Positions 34,955 through 45,100 of a stretch of DNA of 64,000 nt are shown here, piece after piece. A model generated the notes under the pieces. It saw only the letters and a program-made list of their open reading frames with translations. It was not told the DNA's origin and did no database searches. The DNA is from Rhizobium etli 8C-3. Its GTDB lineage: Bacteria > Pseudomonadota > Alphaproteobacteria > Rhizobiales > Rhizobiaceae. The first letter of the stretch is position 1, and each line of letters opens with the position of its first letter. The translations under genes were made by a program, and so were the position numbers. The stretch is taken from NCBI RefSeq assembly GCF_001908375.1, contig NZ_CP017244.1, positions 310,001-374,000 of the forward strand, written 5' to 3'.

Positions 34955-35602
34955 CTACCCCTCACGCGCAGACGCAAACCGCGCCATCGATTCAATCATG
35001 ATGACGGCCGACGCCGCGCCAGGATCGACGTGTCCCACCGCCCGATCACCCAGCCGGGCCGCGCGACCCTTGGTCGCGACCATGCCGCTCGTCGCCTCAC
35101 AGCCCTTGCGCGCCGCTTGAACGGCCGCCGCCAAGCATTGGGAAAGGGAAGCTCCCTGACGCCGGGCCTCGAGCGCAGCGTTGGCCGCCGGCCCCCAGGC
35201 GTCCATCATCGTTTTCTCGCCGATCTCTGCCTTGCCGCGCTCATGGATGCCTTGAGCCATCGCCGCGACGACAGACAGCAAGTCGTCATCGCTCAATGCC
35301 TGCTTGTCCTTCGCCGCAGCTCCGGCGCGCATGAATGCCGTGGCATACAAGGGACCCGACGAAGCGCCGACGGCGTTCAGAAATGCCTTTGCGGCGATAT
35401 TGAACAGAAGCGTCGGCGCAGTCTGGGCGGCATCGAGTTCGCCAACGGCCTTCGTGATCGCCTGGCAACCAGCGTCCATCGCCAGACCATGGTCCCCATC
35501 GCCGATGACACCGTCCAACTCGCAAAGGCGATCGCGGTTCTTTTCCATTTCCTCGGCGATGAGCGCAAGCAGATGCTGCAGATCCCTGGTTGTAATGGCC
35601 AT
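34955..35602 (-). CDS. dhaL: Dihydroxyacetone kinase-type ATP-binding subunit DhaL
   Basis: The 215-residue helical-barrel protein carries the three magnesium-binding aspartates of DhaL at 30, 35 and 37 (the GDGDHG motif at 34-39), and later GASSGPLYATAF, which lines the nucleotide pocket. It is encoded four bases after DhaK, together forming a two-subunit kinase. No DhaM phosphocarrier is nearby, so an ATP-dependent reaction is more likely than a PEP-driven one. It is the last gene of the apiose operon; the substrate may be L-erythrulose rather than dihydroxyacetone (inference). Confidence 0.9.
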   Translation of the reverse strand: MAITTRDLQHLLALIAEEMEKNRDRLCELDGVIGDGDHGLAMDAGCQAITKAVGELDAAQTAPTLLFNIAAKAFLNAVGASSGPLYATAFMRAGAAAKDKQALSDDDLLSVVAAMAQGIHERGKAEIGEKTMMDAWGPAANAALEARRQGASLSQCLAAAVQAARKGCEATSGMVATKGRAARLGDRAVGHVDPGAASAVIMIESMARFASAREG

Positions 35603-35605
35603 CGG

Positions 35606-36610
35606 TTACCTCGTAAACATGGCGCAATCGCAGGGGTGGTCGATCAAGCGCTGAAGCTCCCCGTCGAGGTGCATGACGGTGATCGACGCGCCAGCCATCT
35701 CAAGCGACGTACAGTAATTTCCGACGAGTGACGTGTGGATGACAAGTCCGGCATCATCAAGCCGGGACTTCACGCGACGCATCATGATGTAGAGTTCCAT
35801 CATCGGCGTCGAACCCAAAGAGTTGACCAGGACTGCGACACGATCGCCGGGACTGGCATTCATCTCCCCAAGAATGCTGTCCATGAGTTCGTCGGTGACC
35901 TCGTCGGCAGTTTTCAACGGCCCGCGAGCCACGCCGGGCTCTCCGTGAATTCCCATCCCGATCTCCATCTCGTCTTCGCCGATCATGAAGTTCGGTCTGA
36001 GCGTCTGCGGCAGCGAGCACGGCGAAAGCGCGACGCCCATCGTGTAGGTGCGCGAATTCGCGCGTCGGGCGGCGCGCTCGACGTCGTCGAGGGAATACAG
36101 GAGATCGCATGCCGCACCAGCGGCCTTGAATATGAAAACGTTGCCCGCTACGCCGCGTCGCTTGTGCATTTGATCCGAAGGGGCCGAGGCAACGTCGTCC
36201 GTCGTCAGTACGGTCCGCACTTCTATGTCATCCAGGGCAAGCATTTCGGCGGCCATATCGAAGTTCATGACGTCGCCGGCATAATTGCCATACATGAAAA
36301 GCACACCGGCGCCGCCGTCGACGGCTTTGGCACAGTCGATAATCGGATCGGGCGGTGGCGATGCGAATACATTGCCTATCGCTGCAGCGTCTGCGAGCCC
36401 CTTGCCGACAAAACCGAGGAATGTCGGTTCGTGCCCGGATCCGCCGCCGATGACCAGCCCGACCTTGCCCTTGCGTGGCCCGTTCTTGGCAATGATCGCC
36501 CGTGGCATGTCCTCGGCCGCATAAAGATGGTGAGGATGAGCCACCAGGACACCTTGGAGCATCTCATCGACGACGTTTGCACCGGAATTGATAAGCTTCT
36601 TGGTCTTCAC
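35606..36610 (-). CDS. dhaK: Dihydroxyacetone kinase-type substrate-binding subunit DhaK
   Basis: The 334-residue protein starts at the GTG at 36610 preceded by GGGAGG; a longer frame to 36757 has no start signal. Family motifs are GLVIGGGSGHEPTF near 45-58 and GNYAGDVMNFDMA near 105-117, and a conserved His (HKRRGVAGN) is present; DhaK binds the ketone substrate as a covalent hemiaminal on a His near residue 210-220. It pairs with DhaL (34955). In D-apiose pathways described in other bacteria a DAK-family kinase (LerK) phosphorylates L-erythrulose, which suggests that role here, but dihydroxyacetone remains possible. Confidence 0.9.
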   Translation of the reverse strand: MKTKKLINSGANVVDEMLQGVLVAHPHHLYAAEDMPRAIIAKNGPRKGKVGLVIGGGSGHEPTFLGFVGKGLADAAAIGNVFASPPPDPIIDCAKAVDGGAGVLFMYGNYAGDVMNFDMAAEMLALDDIEVRTVLTTDDVASAPSDQMHKRRGVAGNVFIFKAAGAACDLLYSLDDVERAARRANSRTYTMGVALSPCSLPQTLRPNFMIGEDEMEIGMGIHGEPGVARGPLKTADEVTDELMDSILGEMNASPGDRVAVLVNSLGSTPMMELYIMMRRVKSRLDDAGLVIHTSLVGNYCTSLEMAGASITVMHLDGELQRLIDHPCDCAMFTR

Positions 36611-36666
36611 ACCGATCCTCCCTGATCGAAGCACGATGTCATAGATGCAGTTGCTGACGCTGAAGG

Positions 36667-38532
36667 TCAATCCGCAAGCGGCAAGACTGCCGTCGCGAGC
36701 GGGCCGAGCCGGCGGATTGCGCTCGCATCTCCCGACCCTTTTATGCATGTGCCACAATCGATGCTCTGTTCGCGGCTCGTCAGGTTGACGATGTGGAGCC
36801 TTGCCCCTGTAGGGCCGTTAACGACAAATGCCAGGGCCTCGCAGGGGGAGGAGGACAAGCACTCCTGCCAGGATGAACCAGCCAATGCAGACAGCGTCCG
36901 CACGGTATTGAACAGCGGGCGTCGGGCGCCTTCCTCGATCGGTTCACCCGGACCTGCGATCAAACCGAACGAACCGGTCAATGCCGAAAGTGTCAGGCAT
37001 TCGAGATCGGCATCCAACACTTGGATGGAGTAACCAAGTGCAAAGGCCTGCGCGAAACGTCCGTTATGGCGCGGGTCGCGGTTGGCCATGGGGATGCGTG
37101 CACCCGACGGATTATCCATCGTGCGGCTGCCATAGGGGTTCTGTCGCATCGCAATGGTCGATGGGCCGATCCGGTAGGGTTTCCGGCCGTAGATGGCACG
37201 CACGGAGCGGGTGATGAAAGGCAAGGCCTCTAGTGTCTGCATGACGCTGAGATCGTCGGCCGCATGCACGATGGGGTTGGTGCAGTGGCTGATGAAATCG
37301 AGGGGTCCGTCGGGCACGCGTTTGCGGTTAAGTTCAGTAAAATAGCTCAGCATCCCGCCGCCGATACGAATGCCCGAAAAGATCGAGCGGGCTCCTGCGT
37401 AGACCTCTTCAAGAGGTGGGCAGTCCGGCCATTTGCTGCCGGGCGGGGTTGATTGGCGGTCGACCGAGGGCGAGATCATAATCGCATCCGGTTTGAATTT
37501 TGCCGACTGCATCTGTCGGACAATCGTGGCCGCCTCGAGTGCCGGTGATTGCTTGCAGGCAAGTGCGACCTCAAGCGTCGAGCGTCCGCGGTGAATGGCG
37601 GCGATTGCGGCGAACCGGTCAAGCGCTTCGACGCCATGCCCACAATCAGGATCGAAATGGAAGAGAAGTTCCTGGGGAGCGATTTCCGATAGTATCGTCT
37701 TTGCCGACAGCGTGGCATCAGCTTCCTCGGGCGCAATGACTAGGCCGATTGCCGGCATGGTGCCGGTCCGCGGCCCGAGCTCGAGTTTTATAGTTTTGCA
37801 GAAAGGCGCAGCCGAGGGGCGTTCGGCGCGGCGGCCGTCCCTGATGATGAGCGATACTTTCTGCCGGACGGGCTGGTTGAGCGAGATCTGATAGGGCCAC
37901 GGAAGGGCGAGTGGTCTGACGTAGGTCTTGAATGACGCATCCGACCAGTTTCTCTGGTCTTCCATTTCAAAGGTGTCGCCCTCCATCCTGCATTCCGCCT
38001 TGACGCCAGGCATGACGTCATGGCTGATGGCACGCATGTCCTTGAACGGTTGCCACGGTTCGATCAAATCAGGAAACGTCGTTGCCACGATCCTGCCGTC
38101 GACGTGCTCGACGGCAGCCCGCGTTCCGGCTATTCCAACGATCGGATGCAGGATACAGAAGCCGCAGCGGTTGGTCTCGAAGCCTGTTTGCGAGACAGCT
38201 TCGGCCATGAATTCGAGCCGGTCGGTGCTTCCAGCGATGCGAACTTCGATGACAAGCGTCGTCGCCTGCGGTCCGTCGCACCGAGCCCGGTAGCAGACCT
38301 CGAAACGGTCGTCATTCTGGTCGATCTTGAGGTCGGAAATCTCCGGGATGTAGGTGCCCCAGTCCCGGTCACGCACAAGGTAGGAGATTGCTCTGAGCAC
38401 TTCGGTTCCGTCATAGCGAATGGTGCGGAGGCCGCCATTGGCAAGATCGGCCTCCAGTTTTCCGCAACGCAGTCGGACCGGCTTTGCTTCAACGAAACGG
38501 GTGCCGTAGAGCAGAAATGGATCGTCTGTCAT
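36667..38532 (-). CDS. apnL: Probable D-apionate lactonase (ApnL)
   Basis: The 621-residue protein has no signal peptide. I recognise it mainly by context and length: it overlaps by four bases a Gfo/Idh/MocA dehydrogenase that fits D-apiose dehydrogenase, and the other apiose genes (ApnO, OiaK, RuBisCO-like protein) are in the same cluster, where ApnL hydrolyses D-apionolactone to D-apionate. Internally it has a beta-rich N-terminal third (about 1-230), a barrel-like middle (IAPEEADATLS near 260, then DPDCGHGVEALDRF) and a beta-rich end. No catalytic residues can be assigned from sequence alone. Confidence 0.78.
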   Translation of the reverse strand: MTDDPFLLYGTRFVEAKPVRLRCGKLEADLANGGLRTIRYDGTEVLRAISYLVRDRDWGTYIPEISDLKIDQNDDRFEVCYRARCDGPQATTLVIEVRIAGSTDRLEFMAEAVSQTGFETNRCGFCILHPIVGIAGTRAAVEHVDGRIVATTFPDLIEPWQPFKDMRAISHDVMPGVKAECRMEGDTFEMEDQRNWSDASFKTYVRPLALPWPYQISLNQPVRQKVSLIIRDGRRAERPSAAPFCKTIKLELGPRTGTMPAIGLVIAPEEADATLSAKTILSEIAPQELLFHFDPDCGHGVEALDRFAAIAAIHRGRSTLEVALACKQSPALEAATIVRQMQSAKFKPDAIMISPSVDRQSTPPGSKWPDCPPLEEVYAGARSIFSGIRIGGGMLSYFTELNRKRVPDGPLDFISHCTNPIVHAADDLSVMQTLEALPFITRSVRAIYGRKPYRIGPSTIAMRQNPYGSRTMDNPSGARIPMANRDPRHNGRFAQAFALGYSIQVLDADLECLTLSALTGSFGLIAGPGEPIEEGARRPLFNTVRTLSALAGSSWQECLSSSPCEALAFVVNGPTGARLHIVNLTSREQSIDCGTCIKGSGDASAIRRLGPLATAVLPLAD

Positions 38533-39563
38533 TGAAGCATCGCTCCGACATCGATCGTCTGACCTGTGGCTGCGCTTTCATAGGCTCCCTCGACGAGTGC
38601 GAATGTCCTCAGATTGTCGGCGCCGGATGTCGAGTGTTCCATGCCACGCTTCAACTGATCGACCCAGTGCTGCTGGATTGCATAGACGCTTTCCTGAATG
38701 TTATGCCACGGCCGTGACGCCCATGGCAGCAGCTTCGGCGACACGTTCGTGGTCGTGGTGCCTTGCGCATTGGTCACTTTGAGGCCGTAACCTTGGGTGA
38801 GCCGGATCGTGCCCTCGGATCCATCAATCTCGACCAGCGTCTCGGGGAACGGTTCCGTCGACAGTTTCGTGGCATAGCTGACGTCGACGACCGATGTGGC
38901 GCCGTTTTTGTGGTCAAGCAGGATCGTTGCGACGTCCTCGCCCTTGATCTTCTGGTTGACCCGCTTGGTGCGAGCCGTAACGGCCGAGACGTCGCCGAGG
39001 ATGTAACGCGCAATGTCGAGTGCATGGATGCCGAGATCCTCTATGATGAACCGCTCACCTTCTGCCAGGTACGGCTGCCCCGAGAAGACGTCATAGCCGG
39101 AGCGGAAGGAGATGCGCCCCCAAAATGGTGTGCCGATTGCGCCGACCTCCAGCGCCTTTCGAACCGCCTGGATTGGCGTCTGCCAGCGGAAATTCTCGTG
39201 TACCATCACCGCCACGCCGGCTTTGCGGCACGTCTCGACCATGATCCTTGCGTCCGACAGCGTCTTTGCAAACGGCTTCTGGCAGATGGCCGGCACCTTG
39301 TGCCGGGCCGCCATTTCCACAAGGGCCCGGTGGCTCTCTACCGTTGTGGCAATGTCGACGAAATCGAAACCGCCGTCTGCAAACAGTGCTTCGCCGTCGC
39401 CATAGCGACGATCGATGCCGAACTGCTCTCCGACGACCTTCAGCCTTGCCGGATCGCGGTCACAGATCGCGACGATCCTGGCGCCATCGACATCGTTCCA
39501 TGCGTGCATCTGGTTGATCGCGAAAAAGCCGCAGCCGATCAATGCCCCCGTCAATTCGCTCAT
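38529..39563 (-). CDS. apsD: Gfo/Idh/MocA-family oxidoreductase, probable D-apiose dehydrogenase (ApsD)
   Basis: The 344-residue protein starts at the ATG at 39563. Residues about 5-125 form the NAD-binding Rossmann domain (GALIGCGFFAINQMHAW), and C-Q-K-P-F-A near residue 91 corresponds to the conserved E-K-P lysine motif. The C-terminal dimerisation/substrate domain includes EDLGIHALDIARYILG, with the conserved His. In the apiose pathway this enzyme oxidises D-apiose to D-apionolactone, the substrate for the lactonase in the overlapping next gene. Family assignment is firm; substrate comes from the cluster. Confidence 0.85.
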   Translation of the reverse strand: MSELTGALIGCGFFAINQMHAWNDVDGARIVAICDRDPARLKVVGEQFGIDRRYGDGEALFADGGFDFVDIATTVESHRALVEMAARHKVPAICQKPFAKTLSDARIMVETCRKAGVAVMVHENFRWQTPIQAVRKALEVGAIGTPFWGRISFRSGYDVFSGQPYLAEGERFIIEDLGIHALDIARYILGDVSAVTARTKRVNQKIKGEDVATILLDHKNGATSVVDVSYATKLSTEPFPETLVEIDGSEGTIRLTQGYGLKVTNAQGTTTTNVSPKLLPWASRPWHNIQESVYAIQQHWVDQLKRGMEHSTSGADNLRTFALVEGAYESAATGQTIDVGAMLQ

Positions 39564-39564
39564 T

Positions 39565-40629
39565 TCAACCCGCCTTTGCCATCTGCATGAGACTAACGCG
39601 TTGCTGCAGTCGACGCTGGGCCTGATCGACGACCACGGCAATGATGATCACCAGACCCTTGATGACCATCTGCCAGAAGGACGAGACGCCCATCATCACC
39701 AGCCCGTCCGACAGAATACCGATGACGAAGGCGCCAATAATCGTTCCGCCGATCGTCCCGCGGCCGCCGGACATCGATGTTCCTCCAAGAACCGCCGCAG
39801 CGATCGCGTTGAGTTCGAAGCTCTCACCAGTCGCCGGGTGCGAAGCCATAAGTTCGGATGAGATGATGATGCCGACGATGGCCGCGCAAAGGCCGGAGAA
39901 CATATAAACGAAGATCTTCACGAGATCGACGCGGATCCCCGACATGCGCGCCGCGCGCTCGTTGCCGCCGACGGCGAAGATATGACGGCCGATCGGCGTC
40001 GAGCGCGCGACATAGGCTGCAAGCAGTGAGAGCGCGATGAGGATCCAGATCGATACCGGCAATCCGAGCACCCGACCTGCGCCAAAGAAGTCGAAGCCGG
40101 TCGTGGCATATTCCGGCCGGCCGACGAGGTTCGGAAAGGTCTGGCCATCCGAGGAAAGCAGCGCCAGGCCGCGGGCGATATACAGGGTGCCGAGCGTCGC
40201 AATGAACGGGGCAACGTTGAGCTTCGTAATGAGCAGCCCGTTGATCAGGCCGATGATGAGACCAATCGAGAGTGTGATCGACACGATCTCGAAGAGGTTG
40301 AAATAGATCGTGTAGCCGATTGGCAGCTCGATGCCGTAAAGGATCAAGCCGCCGGCGACCATGCCGCAAAGCCCGACGATCGATCCGACGGACAGGTCGA
40401 TGCCGCCGGTGATGATGACGAATGTCATGCCCATCGCCAGGAAGGCATTGAGCGCGACGTGTTTTGACATCAGGATCATGTTCGCGGTCGAGGTAAAATT
40501 CGGTGCGAAGATCGCGAAGAACACGATGACGGCGAAGAGCGCGATGAAGGTCCTGAGCTTCATCAGCGTCAGAAGGAAAGAGCCGGTCGCGCTCGCCGGC
40601 GTTGAGGTGGATGAGGTAGCGGCCGTCAT
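39565..40629 (-). CDS. Sugar ABC transporter permease (RbsC family), probable D-apiose importer
   Basis: The 354-residue protein has about ten helices and the RbsC-type sequences GMTFVIITGGIDLSVGSIVGLCG near 62-84 and AVGGNERAARMSGIRVD near 222-238. The second copy of the channel is made by the same protein. It overlaps the ATPase gene by four bases and is followed after one base by ApsD, so transport and first oxidation are co-expressed. Confidence 0.94.
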   Translation of the reverse strand: MTAATSSTSTPASATGSFLLTLMKLRTFIALFAVIVFFAIFAPNFTSTANMILMSKHVALNAFLAMGMTFVIITGGIDLSVGSIVGLCGMVAGGLILYGIELPIGYTIYFNLFEIVSITLSIGLIIGLINGLLITKLNVAPFIATLGTLYIARGLALLSSDGQTFPNLVGRPEYATTGFDFFGAGRVLGLPVSIWILIALSLLAAYVARSTPIGRHIFAVGGNERAARMSGIRVDLVKIFVYMFSGLCAAIVGIIISSELMASHPATGESFELNAIAAAVLGGTSMSGGRGTIGGTIIGAFVIGILSDGLVMMGVSSFWQMVIKGLVIIIAVVVDQAQRRLQQRVSLMQMAKAG

Positions 40630-42176
40630 GACGCGAGTTTCCCTTGATGTCCATGTCCCTTGGCCGAAGCCTGGACGATGGCTTCTTCCTTTGCCTCGCT
40701 GCGGTCGAAGATCGCCACCAGTTGGCCGTTGCTCAAGACCGCGATGCGATCGGAAAGTGCCATGACCTCTTCGAGGTCCGAAGTCGAAAACAGAATGGCG
40801 AGCCCGTTTGCCGCTAGCCGGCGCATGGTGCGAAACACATCTGCCTTGGCGCCGACATCGATGCCGCGGCTTGGCTCGTCCATCAAAAGCACTTTCGGAT
40901 TGGTCATGAGCGCCTTGCCGATGACCACTTTCTGCTGGTTGCCGCCCGACATCGAGGTCACCTCAAAATCCGGGTTGGGCGCCTTGATCGAGAGCTCGCG
41001 GATCGCATCACGAATGGCCTTCTTTTCAGCGCCGCCGTCGATATGGAAGAGGCGGGTAAAGCGACCAAGGCTTGCCAAAGTCAGGTTGGAGGCGATGGAG
41101 AGCACCGGGACCAGTCCCTCCCGTTGTCGGTCTTCGGGAATGAGCGCAATGCCCCGGCGGATGCGCCTGGTCGTATCGCGGGCGCGTATTTCCTTGCCTT
41201 CGATGAAGATCTTGCCCGTCGAGTGCAGGTGACGTCCGATCACGCATTCGAAGAATTCGCTGCGCCCGGCGCCCATGAGACCATAGATGCCGAGAATTTC
41301 ACCCGCTTTGACGGAAAGCGAGACGTTGTCGACCGCAAGTCCGCCCGTCGTTCGCGGCAGGCTGATGTTTTCGGCGCGGAAGACCTCGTCTCCAACGCCG
41401 TGATCTGCCGACTTTGCAAAATCCTTTGCATCAGAGCCGATCATCGAGCGTACGATCCAGCGTGTATCGATATCGCCAATCATTGCCTGGCCGGTAACCT
41501 GGCCGTCGCGCAGCACGGTGATGTAATCGCCGATGCGCATCAGCTCTTCTAGACGGTGCGAAATGTAGACGATCGCCACCCCCTGAGCCTTCAACTCCGC
41601 AATCACCTTAAAGAGCACCTCGACTTCGGCGGCCGAAAGGGCGGAGGTTGGTTCGTCCATGATCAGGATGCGCGCATTCACAGACATCGCCTTGGCGATT
41701 TCGACGAGCTGCTGCTGGCCAATCGGCAGATCCTCGACCATGGCATCGGCCTCGATTCCGGCATCCAGACGCTTCAGAAATTCATTGGCCTTCGCAGCCT
41801 GTGCCTTGTGGTCGATGCCGAACAGGCCACGGGTGATTTCGCGAGTTGCGAAAATGTTCTCGGCGACCGACATGTTGGCGAAGAGATTGAGTTCTTGAAA
41901 GATCATGCCGATTCCACAGGCTTGCGCATCGGCCGGGCTTGCGAACGAGACCGGCTCGCCATCCAGGATGATGCGGCCAAGTGTCGGCCGTTCGACCCCG
42001 GCGATGATCTTCATGAGCGTCGATTTGCCTGCACCGTTTTCACCGACCAGGACGTTAACGGCGCCCCGGTGCAGCTCGAGATTGGCGCGCTTGACCGCGA
42101 TGATGCCGGAATAGACCTTCGACACGTCGTCGAGGCGCAGGATGATGTCGTCCTTTGCTGTGGCGCTTCCGGTCAT
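40626..42176 (-). CDS. Sugar ABC transporter double ATPase (RbsA family), probable D-apiose importer
   Basis: The 516-residue protein has two ATPase halves. The first has an intact Walker A (GENGAGKSTLMK, about 45-56) and Walker B (ILIMDEPTSAL); the second has the degenerate nucleotide site usual in RbsA (GLMGAGRSE), with the signature MSGGNQQK. The start is the ATG at 42176, overlapping the DUF2291 gene by four bases; a frame open to 42344 is rejected as it runs inside that gene. Confidence 0.94.
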   Translation of the reverse strand: MTGSATAKDDIILRLDDVSKVYSGIIAVKRANLELHRGAVNVLVGENGAGKSTLMKIIAGVERPTLGRIILDGEPVSFASPADAQACGIGMIFQELNLFANMSVAENIFATREITRGLFGIDHKAQAAKANEFLKRLDAGIEADAMVEDLPIGQQQLVEIAKAMSVNARILIMDEPTSALSAAEVEVLFKVIAELKAQGVAIVYISHRLEELMRIGDYITVLRDGQVTGQAMIGDIDTRWIVRSMIGSDAKDFAKSADHGVGDEVFRAENISLPRTTGGLAVDNVSLSVKAGEILGIYGLMGAGRSEFFECVIGRHLHSTGKIFIEGKEIRARDTTRRIRRGIALIPEDRQREGLVPVLSIASNLTLASLGRFTRLFHIDGGAEKKAIRDAIRELSIKAPNPDFEVTSMSGGNQQKVVIGKALMTNPKVLLMDEPSRGIDVGAKADVFRTMRRLAANGLAILFSTSDLEEVMALSDRIAVLSNGQLVAIFDRSEAKEEAIVQASAKGHGHQGKLAS

Positions 42177-42817
42177 GATGCCACCGTCAGTAGGCAAGGC
42201 GTGACAAGTGGAAGTTGTCCTCTGCTTGGCAGGGGAAAAGATCCGATGACCGTCACTGTCTTGCCGGCTAGGCCGTCGCGGGGGATGGCGGACAGGAAGG
42301 CCGCATTGGCTTTCTCGTTGAACGCCTTGCCAAACTGCGCCCACTCGATCTGATTCTTGAATTCGTTGAAATTGACGAAGTCGAGCGTGTCGCGCAACGC
42401 CGTGCCGCGCACAGCCGGCCCGATCTGGACCTTTGCGTCAGCTAGGCCGTCGCCATCGGCGTCGACATCGAGCGTTGCTGCACGCGATGCCGTGTCGGCG
42501 GCGATGATCTTGCCGGTGAATTTCACCGCATAGGTCCACGGCGCGCTGCTCTGCTTGCGCGGGTTGCCATATTTGTCTCCCGCCTGGTCTGGGCTGGAGG
42601 TGGACAGTTGCAAGACTTCCTTCAGTTCGCCTGCACGTTTCTCGAAGTAGGGTACGACCTGGGGCTGCCAGATTGCCTCGACCCTTGCATTCGGGTCGAA
42701 GGCGGTCTTGGCCTCTGCCGTCGCCTTTTCCTCTGCGGTCGGCGTCTTGACGATCTTGCAACTGGGCAAAGCCGCCGCCACGACTGCAGCCAGCAGAACG
42801 CCCTTCATTCTCAACAT
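42173..42817 (-). CDS. DUF2291-family lipoprotein associated with the sugar importer
   Basis: The 214-residue protein has a lipoprotein-type signal: hydrophobic stretch GVLLAAVVAAALP, then S-C with the lipidated Cys at about 20. The rest matches DUF2291 by pattern (VPYFEKRAGEL, NFNEFKNQIEWAQFGKAFNEKAN). Members are commonly encoded between the binding protein and the ATPase of Rbs-type sugar systems, as here, but have no established function. Its location in the periplasm, tethered to a membrane, suggests a role in substrate capture or assembly of the importer (inference). Confidence 0.85.
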   Translation of the reverse strand: MLRMKGVLLAAVVAAALPSCKIVKTPTAEEKATAEAKTAFDPNARVEAIWQPQVVPYFEKRAGELKEVLQLSTSSPDQAGDKYGNPRKQSSAPWTYAVKFTGKIIAADTASRAATLDVDADGDGLADAKVQIGPAVRGTALRDTLDFVNFNEFKNQIEWAQFGKAFNEKANAAFLSAIPRDGLAGKTVTVIGSFPLPSRGQLPLVTPCLLTVAS

Positions 42818-42843
42818 GCAATGAACCTCGACGTCATACTATT

Positions 42844-42880
42844 TGTCCTGCAAGGGGCATGCCGCGCCCTTTGCAGGACA
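42844..42880 (-). terminator. Strong hairpin between the binding-protein and DUF2291 genes
   Basis: Two 15-base arms (42844-42858 and 42866-42880) pair with one mismatch around a 7-base loop; the stem begins TGTCCTGCAA. It lies ten bases past the stop of the binding-protein gene, with no T-run. Such intercistronic hairpins protect the upstream mRNA or reduce read-through, making the binding protein more abundant than the rest of the importer. Confidence 0.65.
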
Positions 42881-42889
42881 TGGCTGATG

Positions 42890-44735
<1,846 letters not shown>

Positions 44736-45100
44736 GTTTCCCTCATCTCTTCTTCAACTGATAGGATCACATACTGGTATGATGAGTCAATCACCATATC
44801 ATCAATAAGAGTAGCGGTGTGCTATTTTTTTGCAAGAGCCGATCAATGGCCCACGCAACCGACGCATGCCCTGAAGGATCAGCATGGTGTGAACGCTCCC
44901 GCGAAATGCTAGCGGCTATCGAAACGATCTAACCCGACAATATCGAGCTGGCAGTTCTTCGACGTCATTGGCGAAGGAGGGGATGACGAACCGCTGGCGG
45001 CGATTGTCGGGTTCACGGTCCGCCGCGGCGAGGCGGTGCGCGACGGGGAGAACTTCGTGGACGGTTGTTCTTAGAGCTGGTGCAGCCCAAGAAGCTCATC
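44736..45100. promoter_or_regulatory. Promoter region of the apnO-importer operon, with an operator-like motif and a possible gene remnant
   Basis: This 365-base gap includes CTGGTATGATGAGT at 44774-44787, 39 bases upstream of apnO and matching 13 of 14 bases with a site at 47755 before the other apiose transcript; it also forms the dyad CATAC-TG-GTATG (44772-44783). Another possible signal, ACCATATCATCA, follows. Between 44949 and 45074 the forward strand reads WQFFDVIGEGGDDEPLA and on to a stop, which looks like a C-terminal gene fragment of unknown family. Confidence 0.5.
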
